Source of the DNA: Aliiroseovarius sp. F47248L | GTDB taxonomy: Bacteria > Pseudomonadota > Alphaproteobacteria > Rhodobacterales > Rhodobacteraceae | Length of the DNA stretch: 64,000 bases | Assembly: GCF_023016085.1 (NCBI RefSeq) | Contig: NZ_JALKBF010000001.1 | Location: 1,612,001-1,676,000, forward strand | Reading direction: 5' to 3' | The notes under the pieces: generated by a model | What the model was told of the DNA's origin: nothing | What the model saw: the letters and a program-made list of their open reading frames with translations, nothing else | Database searches by the model: none | Shown: positions 8,333 to 17,994 of the stretch, one piece after another | Numbering within the stretch: the stretch's first letter is position 1 | Layout of the letters: each line of letters starts with the position of its first letter | Made by a program: the position numbers and the translations under genes

Positions 8333-9664
8333 TTATTCGTCTTCCAGCGCCTCAACGGCTTTTTGCAAGTCGTCTTTGGACACGTCTTTTTCCGACACTT
8401 TTGCCAGCTCGAACACATAGTCGATGACTTTGTCTTCAAACAGCGGTGCCTGGATTTGCTGGCGCATCTGCGGGTTTTGCTGAACAAATTCAAAGAATTG
8501 TTTCTCTTGTCCCGGATACTGACGGGCTTGATTCATCACCGCCTGAGTCATCTCGGCGTCCGAGACTTCGATCTCGGCCTTCTGGCCAAGTTCGGCCAGC
8601 AGCAGACCAAGGCGCACGCGGCGTCCAGCCAACTTGATATGCTCATCTGTCGGCTCTACTTCCGGGTGGTCGTGACCTTCCACTTCCGGGTTCTCTTCGT
8701 GCCACAGTTGATGCGCGATTTGCTTGGCTTCGGCATCCAGAAGCGACGGCGGCAAGTCGAAATCAACCAGCTTATCCAACGCATCCAGCAGATTGCGTTT
8801 CATCACGGCGCGCGCGGCACCCGAGAACTCGGCCTCAAGGCGTTCGCTGATCTGACCTTTCAGGCGATCAAGATCTTCGGCACCAAATTTCTTGGCAAGC
8901 TCGTCGTTGATCTCGGCAGCTACTGGTTCTTTGACTGCTTTCACTTTGCAGTCAAAAACGGCGTCTTTGCCCGCCAGGTTTTCAGCGCCATATTCAGCGG
9001 GGAAAGATACTTTGACTTCGACGTCATCGCCCGGTTTCGCGCCGACCAGCTGCTCTTCAAAGCCCGGAATGAACGATCCTGACCCCAGCACAAGCGGATA
9101 GTCCTCCGCCGCGCCGCCGTCGAACGCTTCGCCGTCAACTTTACCAAGGAAGTCGATCACAATCTGATCGCCATCTTTGGCTTTCGAGCCTTTCTTGCGG
9201 TCTTTGAAGTCCTGCGCGGTTTCAGCCAGGCTGCCCAAGGCTTCTTCGATGTCCGCGTCGCCGGCCTTTACAACCAGTTTTTCCAGCTTGATACCTTTCA
9301 GGTCGACTTCCGGAATCTCGGGAAGAGCTTCATAGCTCATCTCGATCTCAACGTCGTCGCCTTCTTTCCAATCTTCATTGGTCATCTTCACGTCAGGCTG
9401 CATCGCAGGGCGGTCGCCACTGTCTTCGAAATGCTTGCTCATCGCACCGTCGACAGCTTCCTGCATGGCTTCGCCCATCAGACGCTGACCAAACTGCTTC
9501 TTCAGCAGCGCCATCGGAACTTTACCTTTGCGGAAGCCTTTCATTTCGACTTCGGGCTGCGCTTCAACCAGCTTTTCGTTGACTTTAGCGTCCAGATCAG
9601 CGGCCGGAACCACAATCTTATAGCCGCGTTTCAGACCTTCGTTCAGGGTCTCGGTGACCTGCAT
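8333..9664 (-). CDS. tig: Trigger factor
   Basis: Ribosome-bound chaperone and prolyl isomerase acting on nascent chains. The 443 residues hold three parts. First is the ribosome-binding domain ([14 protein letters not shown] to about 120, with the [12 protein letters not shown] signature). Next is the FKBP-type isomerase domain at about 160-245 ([38 protein letters not shown]). Last is the helical C-domain. Two adjacent Met codons exist; 9664 gives the usual N-terminus and better spacing from AAGGA. The open frame continues upstream through the tRNA-Leu gene, which is artefactual. Confidence 0.96.
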   Translation of the reverse strand: MQVTETLNEGLKRGYKIVVPAADLDAKVNEKLVEAQPEVEMKGFRKGKVPMALLKKQFGQRLMGEAMQEAVDGAMSKHFEDSGDRPAMQPDVKMTNEDWKEGDDVEIEMSYEALPEIPEVDLKGIKLEKLVVKAGDADIEEALGSLAETAQDFKDRKKGSKAKDGDQIVIDFLGKVDGEAFDGGAAEDYPLVLGSGSFIPGFEEQLVGAKPGDDVEVKVSFPAEYGAENLAGKDAVFDCKVKAVKEPVAAEINDELAKKFGAEDLDRLKGQISERLEAEFSGAARAVMKRNLLDALDKLVDFDLPPSLLDAEAKQIAHQLWHEENPEVEGHDHPEVEPTDEHIKLAGRRVRLGLLLAELGQKAEIEVSDAEMTQAVMNQARQYPGQEKQFFEFVQQNPQMRQQIQAPLFEDKVIDYVFELAKVSEKDVSKDDLQKAVEALEDE

Positions 9665-9686
9665 CATTTCGTCCTTTTCCGTCTTT

Positions 9687-9771
9687 TGGTGCGGGTGGAG
9701 GGACTTGAACCCCCACGCCTCGCGGCGCCAGAACCTAAATCTGGTGCGTCTACCAATTTCGCCACACCCGC
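9687..9771 (-). tRNA. tRNA-Leu (UAG), CCA encoded
   Basis: An 85-base class II tRNA with acceptor stem GCGGGTG/CACCCGC, D-arm GCGAAATTGGTAGACGC, anticodon stem-loop CCAGA-TTTAGGT-TCTGG (anticodon TAG), a long variable arm and T-arm GGGGGTTCAAGTCCC. The discriminator A and the 3' CCA are encoded. It ends 19 bases before the first tig Met codon on the same strand. Confidence 0.96.
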
Positions 9772-10039
9772 AAAAACCGTGGGCAGCCCGCACTGGTTTC
9801 GCAGGGGCCGCCCAAATTCGCGCCCTTCTAACACCAGTATAGTCGGGATGCGAGAGGAAAAACGCGCCAGACCACCACGGATCAGCGGCAAAACGCGCTG
9901 TATTGGTCACAGGCGTGCCAGGATTGACCCGACTACGCCGCCAGAGGTCAGAAATCGGGTGCTTTTATCAACGACGTTGCTAGCGTGCGAAGAATAAGCA
10001 GAGCCCGGATACCGGGCCACAGACGAAGGCAGGACGTTA

Positions 10040-10543
10040 ATGACACCCAACCCCTTTTCGGGCGGCATGGTGGCTGGGGATGTGCGCAGCACGCCTCCAA
10101 CCGCTGGTATTGGCCCCGGCGCAGCGATTCACACTCAACACGGCGACCGATTGATCGAAACAATTGTCCCCGGCGATCGCATCATCACCCCAGACGGCGG
10201 ACGCGCCCGCGTATCGGCAATCTCAGTCTTAGTCGTCCCGACGCGAACATTATGCAGAATTTCGCCCGACGCATTGCCCGAAGATCGAAGGGGCGGACAA
10301 TCAAACCCACTGATCGTATCATTGCAACAGATCATTCGGGTCACAGGCTGGCTGGCACGTGCAATGTTCAGGCGCAATCAAGCGCTTGTACCCGTTTCCG
10401 CGTTGGTGGACCGTGACTTCGTGCGCAAAATGACGCTGGACGCCGAACTTCCGCTGTTCCAGTTGCATTGCGAGACGCCAGCCCTGTTTTGCGCAGGCGG
10501 ATTGCAAATGCTCGCAACCCCCAGCAAACAGTACGCCCGTTAG
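10040..10543 (+). CDS. Orphan Hint-domain-like protein
   Basis: A 167-residue protein. Residues about 24-150 follow the outline of the Hint_2 (hedgehog/intein-type) domain common in alphaproteobacteria. GAAIHTQHGDRLIETIVPGDRIITPDGG-type text opens it, LIVSLQQIIRV replaces the usual VSPQHR, and ALVPVSALVD with LFQLHCETPALFCAGG closes it. The N-terminal nucleophilic Cys and the conserved block-B His are absent, so autoprocessing is not expected. There is no partner domain and no signal peptide. Its stop codon overlaps that of nnr by four bases on opposite strands. Function unknown. Confidence 0.7.
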   Translation: MTPNPFSGGMVAGDVRSTPPTAGIGPGAAIHTQHGDRLIETIVPGDRIITPDGGRARVSAISVLVVPTRTLCRISPDALPEDRRGGQSNPLIVSLQQIIRVTGWLARAMFRRNQALVPVSALVDRDFVRKMTLDAELPLFQLHCETPALFCAGGLQMLATPSKQYAR

Positions 10544-12225
10544 ACACCCAGCTTTCGAAATACCTGCGGCAACATCTCGGGCAAGTCTTCGGCGACCAAT
10601 CCCGGTCCAAACTCCAACGCGCATTCGACGTGCAGCCACGCTGCGGATTCTGCCGACTGCATTGGGCTGAACCCACGCGCCATCAGCCCTGTGATGAACC
10701 CCGCCAACACATCGCCAGATCCCGCTGTCGCTAGCCACGGCGCAGACCGTTCATATGCTGCTGAGTTGATCGAGCACGTCCCGTCCGGCGCAGCAATCAC
10801 GGTATCCGAACCTTTGAACAGCACGACACAGCCTGCCCGCGCGGCGGCTTCGCGGGTCGCATCCACTTTAGAGTAAGCTGGACCTTTTGTGGCGGGGGCG
10901 TTCAGCTTCTCGGCGATATCCGGGAACAGCCGCGCGAATTCACCGGCATGGGGGGTTAGCACACAATCTTCATGCAGCGCTCCAAACAACTCGGCGGGAT
11001 TGTCCACATAGGCAGTCAACGCATCCGCATCCAACACAGTCGCGCGCTTGGCGGCCAAAGCTACCGGCACCAGATCCCGCGCACGCTCAAGGCCCAATCC
11101 GGGGCCAAGGCACAGCGCATTGAGCCGCTCATCCGCGAGCACCGCCGTCAACGTCTGCGCGTCCCCAACAGGCGACAGCATAATTGCATCCAACCGCGCC
11201 GCGTTTTCCTGAAGCGCGCCGGGTGTTGGGGCGACGGTGACAAGCCCTGCCCCGATCCGAAGCGCCCCGCGCGCTGCGAGCCGCGCCGCGCCGCCTTTGC
11301 CCGATTGTCCAGAGAGGATGAGGGCATGGCCGTGGGCATATTTGTGGCTTTGCGCACCCCTCCGCTTATCAAGATCGTTTCCGGGCCATGCACGCTTGGA
11401 TCGACCCTTTGGAACGTCGAAATCTAGCAAGCGTGCCACGTCATTCGAATGCGGCCAGAGCAAGTGCGCCGGATGGCGATCCTCTTTGCCCAATCCGATG
11501 TCACATACCACCACTTTTCGACTGACATCCGACAGAACATGCCCAAGCTTGCGTCGATGAAACGCAATTGTCAGATCAGGTAGAAGAAGCCGCTTTGACG
11601 CGTCATTCTGCCACCACTCCCAGTGACTCTCCCAGTTCTCTTCGTCTTCTGGGTCCCCGCTGAACTCAGGTAAAAGAAACTTACCGCTATCAGTATCCAG
11701 CCCAGAAGGGGTGTCTATCGCAACCCGATGGTAAGGCACCAGCCAGGGATGCCTATCGCCAACATCTCTTTTTTCAATCGCGTGAAATGCAAGCGCGCAA
11801 TCGAGAGGTATCGCACGTGTGAGTCCCGTCCCGAACATCGCATCGATCAGCAACGTTGGCCGCGACCCGGAAGCAACCGCGTCGACTTCTAATTTCTTTA
11901 CTGCCCCCATCGAGCACCAGACGTCGTAATTTGTCCGAGCATCAGGCGGCAATTTTTCCGGGTCGCCAAAAAGAAACACTTCGACGCCCCAACCTTTGTC
12001 CAAAAGCCTCCGTGCTGCCACAAACCCGTCGCCGCCGTTGTTCCCCGGTCCGCACAGCACCACCGCCTTATGAGAAGTCTTCGCGAGCTCTGGCCATTCC
12101 TCGAATATCGCCTCGACCACGCCCCTGCCCGCGCGCTCCATCAGTTCAAGCCCGGTGACCTCACCTGAGTCGATGGCCGCTTGCTCGATCGCCCTCATTT
12201 GGGTCGCTGTCAGCAGTTCCGTCAT
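10540..12225 (-). CDS. nnr: Bifunctional NAD(P)HX epimerase / ADP-dependent dehydratase
   Basis: Repairs hydrated NAD(P)H. The N-terminal YjeF domain (about 1-240; LCGPGNNGGDGFVAARRL motif) epimerises NAD(P)HX. The C-terminal ribokinase-like domain (about 290-560; LGPGLG, LTPHAGEFARLF, FKGSDTVIAAPDG, ATAGSGDVLAGFITGL) dehydrates it using ADP. The 561-residue product is somewhat longer than E. coli Nnr (about 515). The excess lies in a charged linker around residues 170-230 (ends of the epimerase domain). A GAAAGGAG site precedes the start. Confidence 0.95.
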   Translation of the reverse strand: MTELLTATQMRAIEQAAIDSGEVTGLELMERAGRGVVEAIFEEWPELAKTSHKAVVLCGPGNNGGDGFVAARRLLDKGWGVEVFLFGDPEKLPPDARTNYDVWCSMGAVKKLEVDAVASGSRPTLLIDAMFGTGLTRAIPLDCALAFHAIEKRDVGDRHPWLVPYHRVAIDTPSGLDTDSGKFLLPEFSGDPEDEENWESHWEWWQNDASKRLLLPDLTIAFHRRKLGHVLSDVSRKVVVCDIGLGKEDRHPAHLLWPHSNDVARLLDFDVPKGRSKRAWPGNDLDKRRGAQSHKYAHGHALILSGQSGKGGAARLAARGALRIGAGLVTVAPTPGALQENAARLDAIMLSPVGDAQTLTAVLADERLNALCLGPGLGLERARDLVPVALAAKRATVLDADALTAYVDNPAELFGALHEDCVLTPHAGEFARLFPDIAEKLNAPATKGPAYSKVDATREAAARAGCVVLFKGSDTVIAAPDGTCSINSAAYERSAPWLATAGSGDVLAGFITGLMARGFSPMQSAESAAWLHVECALEFGPGLVAEDLPEMLPQVFRKLGV

Positions 12226-12383
12226 GGGTCTCCTTTCGCCATCTGCTCAATTCTTGAACCAACTGCCTATTTTTTATGCAATTGCCCGGAATACAGCCGT
12301 TCCGGGCTGCTCTACATCAGCCTATCCAATTGTCCCTCTCATAGGAAAGTGGTCTTTGGGTCGCAACGCGAGCAACCACATGA

Positions 12384-12731
<348 letters not shown>

Positions 12732-12767
12732 CCCAATCTCGATAAGATACGAACCAGAGGAAAAACC

Positions 12768-14174
12768 ATGAGCGTTAAAGACGTACTCTCAATGATCAAG
12801 AATGACGACATTGCCTATGTCGACATCCGCTTCACCGATGTGCGCGGCAAGCTGCAGCACGTCACCGTGGATTGCGACCTTGTCGACGAAGACTTCCTTG
12901 AAGAAGGCTTCATGTTCGACGGTTCGTCCATCGCGGGCTGGAAGTCGATTGAAAACTCCGACATGAAGCTGATGCCCGACACAGAGAGCGCCTATGTCGA
13001 TCCGTTCTACGCAGAAAAGACACTGTGTTTGCACTGCTCGATCGTCGAGCCGGACACGGGCGAATCCTATGGTCGCGACCCGCGTGGCACCGCGCAGAAG
13101 GCCGAGGCCTACCTGAAATCTTCCGGCATCGGTGACGTCGCCTATATGGGCCCGGAAGCAGAGTTCTTCCTGTTTGACGATGTGCGCTTCTCGAACACCA
13201 TGAACAAAGTGTCGTTCGAAGTGGACGCTGTTGACGCGTCTTGGAATTCGGACACCGAATACGAGATGGGCAACACGGGCCACCGTCCGGGCATCAAAGG
13301 CGGTTACTTCCCCGTGAACCCGATTGACGACGCGCAAGACCTGCGGTCGGAAATGCTGACTACGATGAAGCAGCTTGGCATGAAGACCGACAAGCATCAC
13401 CATGAAGTGGCGTCGTGCCAGCACGAGCTTGGCCTGATATTTGACAGCCTGACCAAACAGGCTGATGAACTGCAGAAATATAAGTATGTGATCCACAACG
13501 TCGCACATGCCTACGGCAAAACGGCCACCTTCATGCCTAAGCCCATCGCAGGTGACAACGGCACGGGGATGCACGTGAACATGTCGATCTGGAAAGATGG
13601 CAAGCCATTGTTTGCGGGTGACAAATACGCTGACCTGTCGCAAGAAGCGATCTGGTTCATCGGTGGCATCCTGAAGCACGCCAAAACGCTGAATGCCTTC
13701 ACCAACCCGTCGACCAACAGCTACAAGCGTCTGATCCCGGGTTTCGAAGCCCCCGTCCTGCGCGCTTACTCGGCTCGCAACCGGTCCGGGTGTGTGCGTA
13801 TTCCGTGGACCGAAAGCCCGAAAGCCAAACGCGTCGAGGCACGTTTCCCTGATCCGGCCGCGAACCCCTACCTGGCCTTTGCTGCCCTTCTGATGGCTGG
13901 CCTTGACGGCATCAAAAACAAGATCGACCCCGGTCCGGCACAGGACAAGAACCTGTATGATCTGCCCGCAGAAGAGCTGGAAGGCATCGACACGGTTTGC
14001 GCGTCCTTGCGTGAAGCACTGGATAGCCTGAAAGCTGACCACGACTTCCTTCTGGCCGGTGACGTTTTCACCAAGGATCAGATCGACGGCTATCTGGATC
14101 TGAAATGGGAAGAGGTCTACGCTTACGAGCACACACCGCACCCGATCGAGTATCAGCTTTACTACAGCTGCTGA
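12768..14174 (+). CDS. glnA: Glutamine synthetase type I
   Basis: Makes glutamine from glutamate, ammonia and ATP; the 468 residues match GSI-beta dodecamers. Visible signatures are FDGSSIAGWKSIENSDM near residue 45, the ATP-site KPIAGDNGTGMHVN, the Glu-site NPSTNSYKRLIPG and the adenylylation site Tyr397 in NLYDLPAEE, so the enzyme should be covalently regulated. Translation follows an AGAGGAAA site. Operon partner of glnB, ended by a strong terminator. Confidence 0.98.
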   Translation: MSVKDVLSMIKNDDIAYVDIRFTDVRGKLQHVTVDCDLVDEDFLEEGFMFDGSSIAGWKSIENSDMKLMPDTESAYVDPFYAEKTLCLHCSIVEPDTGESYGRDPRGTAQKAEAYLKSSGIGDVAYMGPEAEFFLFDDVRFSNTMNKVSFEVDAVDASWNSDTEYEMGNTGHRPGIKGGYFPVNPIDDAQDLRSEMLTTMKQLGMKTDKHHHEVASCQHELGLIFDSLTKQADELQKYKYVIHNVAHAYGKTATFMPKPIAGDNGTGMHVNMSIWKDGKPLFAGDKYADLSQEAIWFIGGILKHAKTLNAFTNPSTNSYKRLIPGFEAPVLRAYSARNRSGCVRIPWTESPKAKRVEARFPDPAANPYLAFAALLMAGLDGIKNKIDPGPAQDKNLYDLPAEELEGIDTVCASLREALDSLKADHDFLLAGDVFTKDQIDGYLDLKWEEVYAYEHTPHPIEYQLYYSC

Positions 14175-14194
14175 TACCAACACAGAAACAAAGA

Positions 14195-14222
14195 AAGGGC
14201 GCCGAATTTGGCGCCCTTATTC
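14195..14222 (+). terminator. Rho-independent terminator of glnBA
   Basis: Perfect 9-bp stem AAGGGCGCC/GGCGCCCTT with a 6-base loop and a following AT-rich tract, 20 bases past the glnA stop. Confidence 0.88.
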
Positions 14223-14283
14223 AATTCAATTTATCAAAAGTCCAACAAAAGAGGCTATTACAAGTCGCTCACTTGGCGGATGA

Positions 14284-14544
14284 TCAAACGCGCCCGCCGG
14301 CCGCACGGTAGGCTTCCAGTTGTTTGGCGCCCTGTTCGATGCAAATATTGTCTGCTTCCTTCTTCGACATGCTTTCAGGTTTCGCAATTGCTTCGTCCCA
14401 TTGCACGCGTCCCGGAGTATAAAGTTGACACGTCACTTTCCCCTTTGATGTGTTCACTTCAACGGGTGTGCTTTCATAACTGGCCCGCACGCAGCCTGAC
14501 AATACTACCGCTGCACCCAAAACCACCAAACCTGTCCGGATCAT
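14284..14544 (-). CDS. Small hypothetical lipoprotein
   Basis: An 86-residue protein with a lipoprotein signal (hydrophobic stretch to LSGC, lipidated Cys18). The mature part is short and hydrophilic with two further Cys (VTCQLY and NICIEQG) that could pair in the periplasm. The family is not recognised. It lies convergent to glnA in a lower-GC patch next to a pseudogene. Confidence 0.7.
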   Translation of the reverse strand: MIRTGLVVLGAAVVLSGCVRASYESTPVEVNTSKGKVTCQLYTPGRVQWDEAIAKPESMSKKEADNICIEQGAKQLEAYRAAGGRV

Positions 14545-14814
14545 ATTCTCTACCTTTCATACCAAGCTACCGATCAAGAAAGCCACGATAGACCGCAGCT
14601 TTTACTACTCATACCGATCAACAATTAAAGTCCGCTTCACCGATAACCAAATGATCCTGTTTTTCAAGCCAGTACACGAAAGTTCGGCCTAAAAGGCTGA
14701 TTTCCGCACCAAATGATAGCATTTGAAACACCAGCTCTACCGAACATAGGCCAAGCGCCATTCTGTCGACCGACCAACGTCATAGTCTCGTCACTGATCT
14801 TAACAGATATCAGT

Positions 14815-15563
14815 TCAAGAATCATCAATCGGCTGGCACACCTCACAAGTATGGATCATGAAAATCACCGTGTTGGTAATAAGAAGACGCCGCAAACCCT
14901 GACGTTCAACCCTGATCCATTTCGGGCAGTGTTTCGGTGCCGGACAACGTTCACTCTCGCGCCTTGGTTGGTGATGTTCCGGATCATCTTAAGTCCGGCA
15001 GTTTGCACGCCAAATCGGCCACCCGACTTGAAGCCTTCAAACAGTCGCGGCACGCGCTTTGCGATATCAAGTGTGTAATCTGCAACCGGCTTGTGAATGC
15101 GAACCATCGGTATATTGAATTTCCCGTCCAGCGACCAGCTTGCCGAAAAGCACGAAACGGCCCCAGTTACGACGTGTTCGTTTCCCTGCTTCTGCATCAC
15201 AACAAGGTTTTCTTGGACAAGTATCCCGCAAGTCAGCAACGGCGCATCAAGGTCGATCTGCACAACGCACCCATCCGGGCAATTTACGTTCCCTTCGACA
15301 ACATCAAGACCTTGGAGGTTGGCAAGTTCGTTCAAAACCGTCGCCAGCTATTCGTCTGCAGCGGGTCGCGTATCATCACACATCTTCTGCAGGACGCAGG
15401 GCTTGTTCTGGATCAACGCAATCCGTTGCGCCATCTGCGCGGCATAAGCATCGCCCTGCACCAACCATTTTCCGGGCGCGATAGGTTGCAATCCAGGAAG
15501 GCGTGTCAGGCGAACATCTTCCCACGGGCGGATAGGCAGATGTGATTGGCATATTTCAACCAT
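14815..15563 (-). pseudogene. DUF3445 (heme-dependent N-demethylase-like) pseudogene
   Basis: Remnant of a DUF3445 gene, the family of the heme-dependent oxidative N-demethylase alpha subunit. The N-terminus is intact from 15563 (LPIRPWEDVRLTRLPGLQPI). An in-frame TAG lies at 15348-15350. The same frame then resumes (LVQENLVVMQKQGNEHVVTGA, IPMVRIHKPVADYTLDIAKR). At about 14990 a one-base loss shifts the frame, after which DDPEHHQPRR and WIRVERQGLRRL, the family's C-terminal motifs, continue to a stop at 14815. With two separate lesions the gene is very probably dead. The 270 bases between it and the lipoprotein gene (14545-14814) hold nothing I recognise. Confidence 0.85.
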
Positions 15564-15632
15564 TGAAGGCTCTGACTGGCAGCGGAGGCAACTCTCTGCC
15601 TACAATCCAAAAAATGATAAAGGCTGGACCAG

Positions 15633-16541
15633 TTACCGACCGAATGGCAAAGCAAACCGGGCAAACAATCCAAAATGATCCGAACCCAGCCGCTCAATGC
15701 GCTGTACACTGCCATTCCCTCCGCTGACCAGTACATGATCAATCGGCACCCGCATCCAGCCTTGCATCTTTGTCAGGGTCACATGTGGCGGTCCAATCCG
15801 TTCAGTGTTGCTCACCCTCGACAGCTGGGTCAGGGCATGGCTCCAAGGCACCATGTTGAAGTCGCCTCCGATGACCATAGGGGCACCTGTTTCACTACTT
15901 GCGAGCTTCTCCAGAATTGGCGACAGCCGTGCGATATGGGCCGGTTGGCTTTTCGGCCAGGGCCAATGAAGGTGGATCGATACGACCCAGACTGGGCCTT
16001 TGGGCGTCGTCACTTGCATCGCGGCCAGCCCGTCGGCCTCGGCACAAAACCCGGTTCCGGGCACCACCGGCCAACGCGACGCCACGGCGACGCCGCCAAC
16101 GGTGGCAAATGGGCAGAATTGACGCGCCTGATAGGTAACATCCAGAGGGTCGAACACCGCCATATTCGCACCGCTCACTTCTTGCAAGGTCACGAAGTCG
16201 GGGCGACGCGCAAGGATATCTGCCGCCAGCAAGCCCGGATCCTCGACCCGAAATCGCATATTCTTTTGATACAGGCTCAACCCTGTTCCGCCCGATGCAC
16301 TCAGCGCGCCGCTCATCCAAAAAATCGGGCCAACCGCAACGCCTGTGGCCACGATCCCCAGCAATGCCCATTTCCGTGCCCGCGTTATCCACAGAAGAAT
16401 CGCCAACAACAGAATGACCAGCGCGATTTGCGGACGAAATACGGCAAGGCTGTCCCCTGCCGGATGATAACGCCCCAAATAACCGACCCCCAACACGATA
16501 AGTGCCAGCAGTAAAAGGTTTATTATACCGCGTTTAATCAT
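15633..16541 (-). CDS. Membrane-anchored endonuclease/exonuclease/phosphatase family protein
   Basis: A 302-residue protein. Three N-terminal hydrophobic helices (about 5-25, 35-52 and 57-77) precede an EEP-fold domain from residue 85. The metal and catalytic positions are present: the Glu of TLQEVSG, HLHWPWP, GGDFNMVPW, PIDHVLVSG and the terminal GSDHFGLFA. This matches the YafD-like subgroup with an N-terminal membrane part, whose substrates (nucleic acid or phospholipid) are not settled. The catalytic domain probably lies in the periplasm. Confidence 0.85.
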   Translation of the reverse strand: MIKRGIINLLLLALIVLGVGYLGRYHPAGDSLAVFRPQIALVILLLAILLWITRARKWALLGIVATGVAVGPIFWMSGALSASGGTGLSLYQKNMRFRVEDPGLLAADILARRPDFVTLQEVSGANMAVFDPLDVTYQARQFCPFATVGGVAVASRWPVVPGTGFCAEADGLAAMQVTTPKGPVWVVSIHLHWPWPKSQPAHIARLSPILEKLASSETGAPMVIGGDFNMVPWSHALTQLSRVSNTERIGPPHVTLTKMQGWMRVPIDHVLVSGGNGSVQRIERLGSDHFGLFARFALPFGR

Positions 16542-16669
16542 GCGCCCTTGTTACCCGGATCATTGTCGAAAGGAACATTCAATCACCACTGCGTGAGCAA
16601 CGCTCCGCCGATCTTGTGAGCTAAGCCTTGGATGACCAATCTGCAAGCACGCATCTAGGGGAGTTGCCA

Positions 16670-17884
16670 ATGAAGACCGAGAAATTCACGTTCACCGGCC
16701 ATGCGGGTCATGCTTTGGCCGCGCGGCTTGATATGCCTGACGGGCCACATTTGGCAACGGCTTTGTTCGCCCATTGCTTCACCTGCAGCAAAGACATCGT
16801 CGCTGCCCGCCGGATCGCTGCCCGGCTGGCCGGGCTTGGGATTGCCGTGCTGCGGTTCGACTTCACCGGGTTGGGCCATTCAGAGGGAGAGTTCGAGAAC
16901 ACGCATTTCTCGTCCAATGTCGAAGATATCGTGCAGGCTGCGAAGACCCTGTCAGATCGAGACATGTCGCCCAGTCTGTTGATCGGGCATTCACTGGGTG
17001 GTGCAGCTATCCTTAAAGCTGCCAGCTTGTTGCCGGACACAAAAGCGGTCGTGACGATCGGCGCCCCGGCAGACCCTGCACATGTGGTCGAAAACTTCCG
17101 CGAAGCCCTGCCCCGCATCCGCGCCGAAGGCAGTGCCGAGGTCAGTCTAGGTGGTCGAACTTTCCGTGTTAGCGAAGATTTCATAGAAGACGTCAACACC
17201 AGCGAACTGGAAACGATTCTAGGCAAACTGAAGCCCGCGCTTCTTGTCCTACATGCCCCACGGGACGAGGTGGTTTCGATCGACAATGCCGCTCGCATCT
17301 TCATGGCTGCAAAACATCCGAAAAGTTTTATAACGCTGGACGACGCCGATCACCTGATCACACGCCCCGAAGACGCTGAATATGTAGCCGAAGTCATTGC
17401 AGCATGGGCGACAAGATATGTCGAACTGACACCACCCGCGCCGCCGCCCGGCGCCCCGGAAGGCATCGTGCGCGCCAACGAAGCCGATCCACGAGGTTTT
17501 CTACAAGACATCCAGTCCGGACCGAACCACCACGCATATGCCGATGAACCGCTGGCCTATGGAGGCACAAACAAGGGCATGTCGCCTTATGGGTTTCTGT
17601 CGGCGGGTTTGGCGGCCTGCACTTCAATGACCATCCGCATGTATGCCCGACGCAAGGGTTGGCCCCTGGATCATGTCCGTGTCGATGTCAGCCACGACAA
17701 GGTGCACGCACAGGACGCCGAAACCGGAACCCGCGACCGTGTCGATCAATTCCAACGTGAAATCTGTCTTGATGGCGTGCTTGACGCCGATCAACGAGCC
17801 CGTTTGCTCGAGATCGCCGACCGCTGCCCGGTACACCGCACGTTGGAAGGCTCCAGCAAGGTTATGACCAAGCTGGTGGACTAG
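16670..17884 (+). CDS. Alpha/beta hydrolase fused to OsmC domain
   Basis: A 404-residue fusion. Residues 1-255 are an alpha/beta hydrolase: nucleophile elbow GHSLGGAA near residue 105, acid in HAPRDEVVS, and His in DDADHLI. Residues about 270-404 are an OsmC/Ohr-like domain: KGMSPYGFLSAGLAACTSMTIRMYA with the first redox Cys, and DRCPVHRTL with the second. OsmC proteins reduce organic hydroperoxides with a Cys pair. The fusion suggests ester or acyl hydroperoxide substrates. A GGGGAG site fixes the start at 16670. This domain pair is known in proteobacteria, but its substrate is not. Confidence 0.93.
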   Translation: MKTEKFTFTGHAGHALAARLDMPDGPHLATALFAHCFTCSKDIVAARRIAARLAGLGIAVLRFDFTGLGHSEGEFENTHFSSNVEDIVQAAKTLSDRDMSPSLLIGHSLGGAAILKAASLLPDTKAVVTIGAPADPAHVVENFREALPRIRAEGSAEVSLGGRTFRVSEDFIEDVNTSELETILGKLKPALLVLHAPRDEVVSIDNAARIFMAAKHPKSFITLDDADHLITRPEDAEYVAEVIAAWATRYVELTPPAPPPGAPEGIVRANEADPRGFLQDIQSGPNHHAYADEPLAYGGTNKGMSPYGFLSAGLAACTSMTIRMYARRKGWPLDHVRVDVSHDKVHAQDAETGTRDRVDQFQREICLDGVLDADQRARLLEIADRCPVHRTLEGSSKVMTKLVD

Positions 17885-17994
17885 CCAAAAGGCGGACGGT
17901 TCTTGACAACACTCGGCGGGGAAAGATGCGCGCAACCTGACAGGATTGCCTTTTGGCCTTGACCTGCGCCCTTCACACGTCAAAAACCCCCTTT

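Noticed and set aside
9664..9910. N-terminal extension of trigger factor
   Set aside because: It reads through the tRNA-Leu gene; the conserved N-terminus and ribosome site place the start at 9664.
12789..14183. 464-codon minus-strand ORF covering glnA
   Set aside because: Exact antisense of a highly conserved glnA; the long open frame follows from its codon bias.
14937..15545. 202-codon plus-strand ORF over the DUF3445 remnant
   Set aside because: No recognisable motif, whereas the minus strand carries clear family motifs across the same bases.
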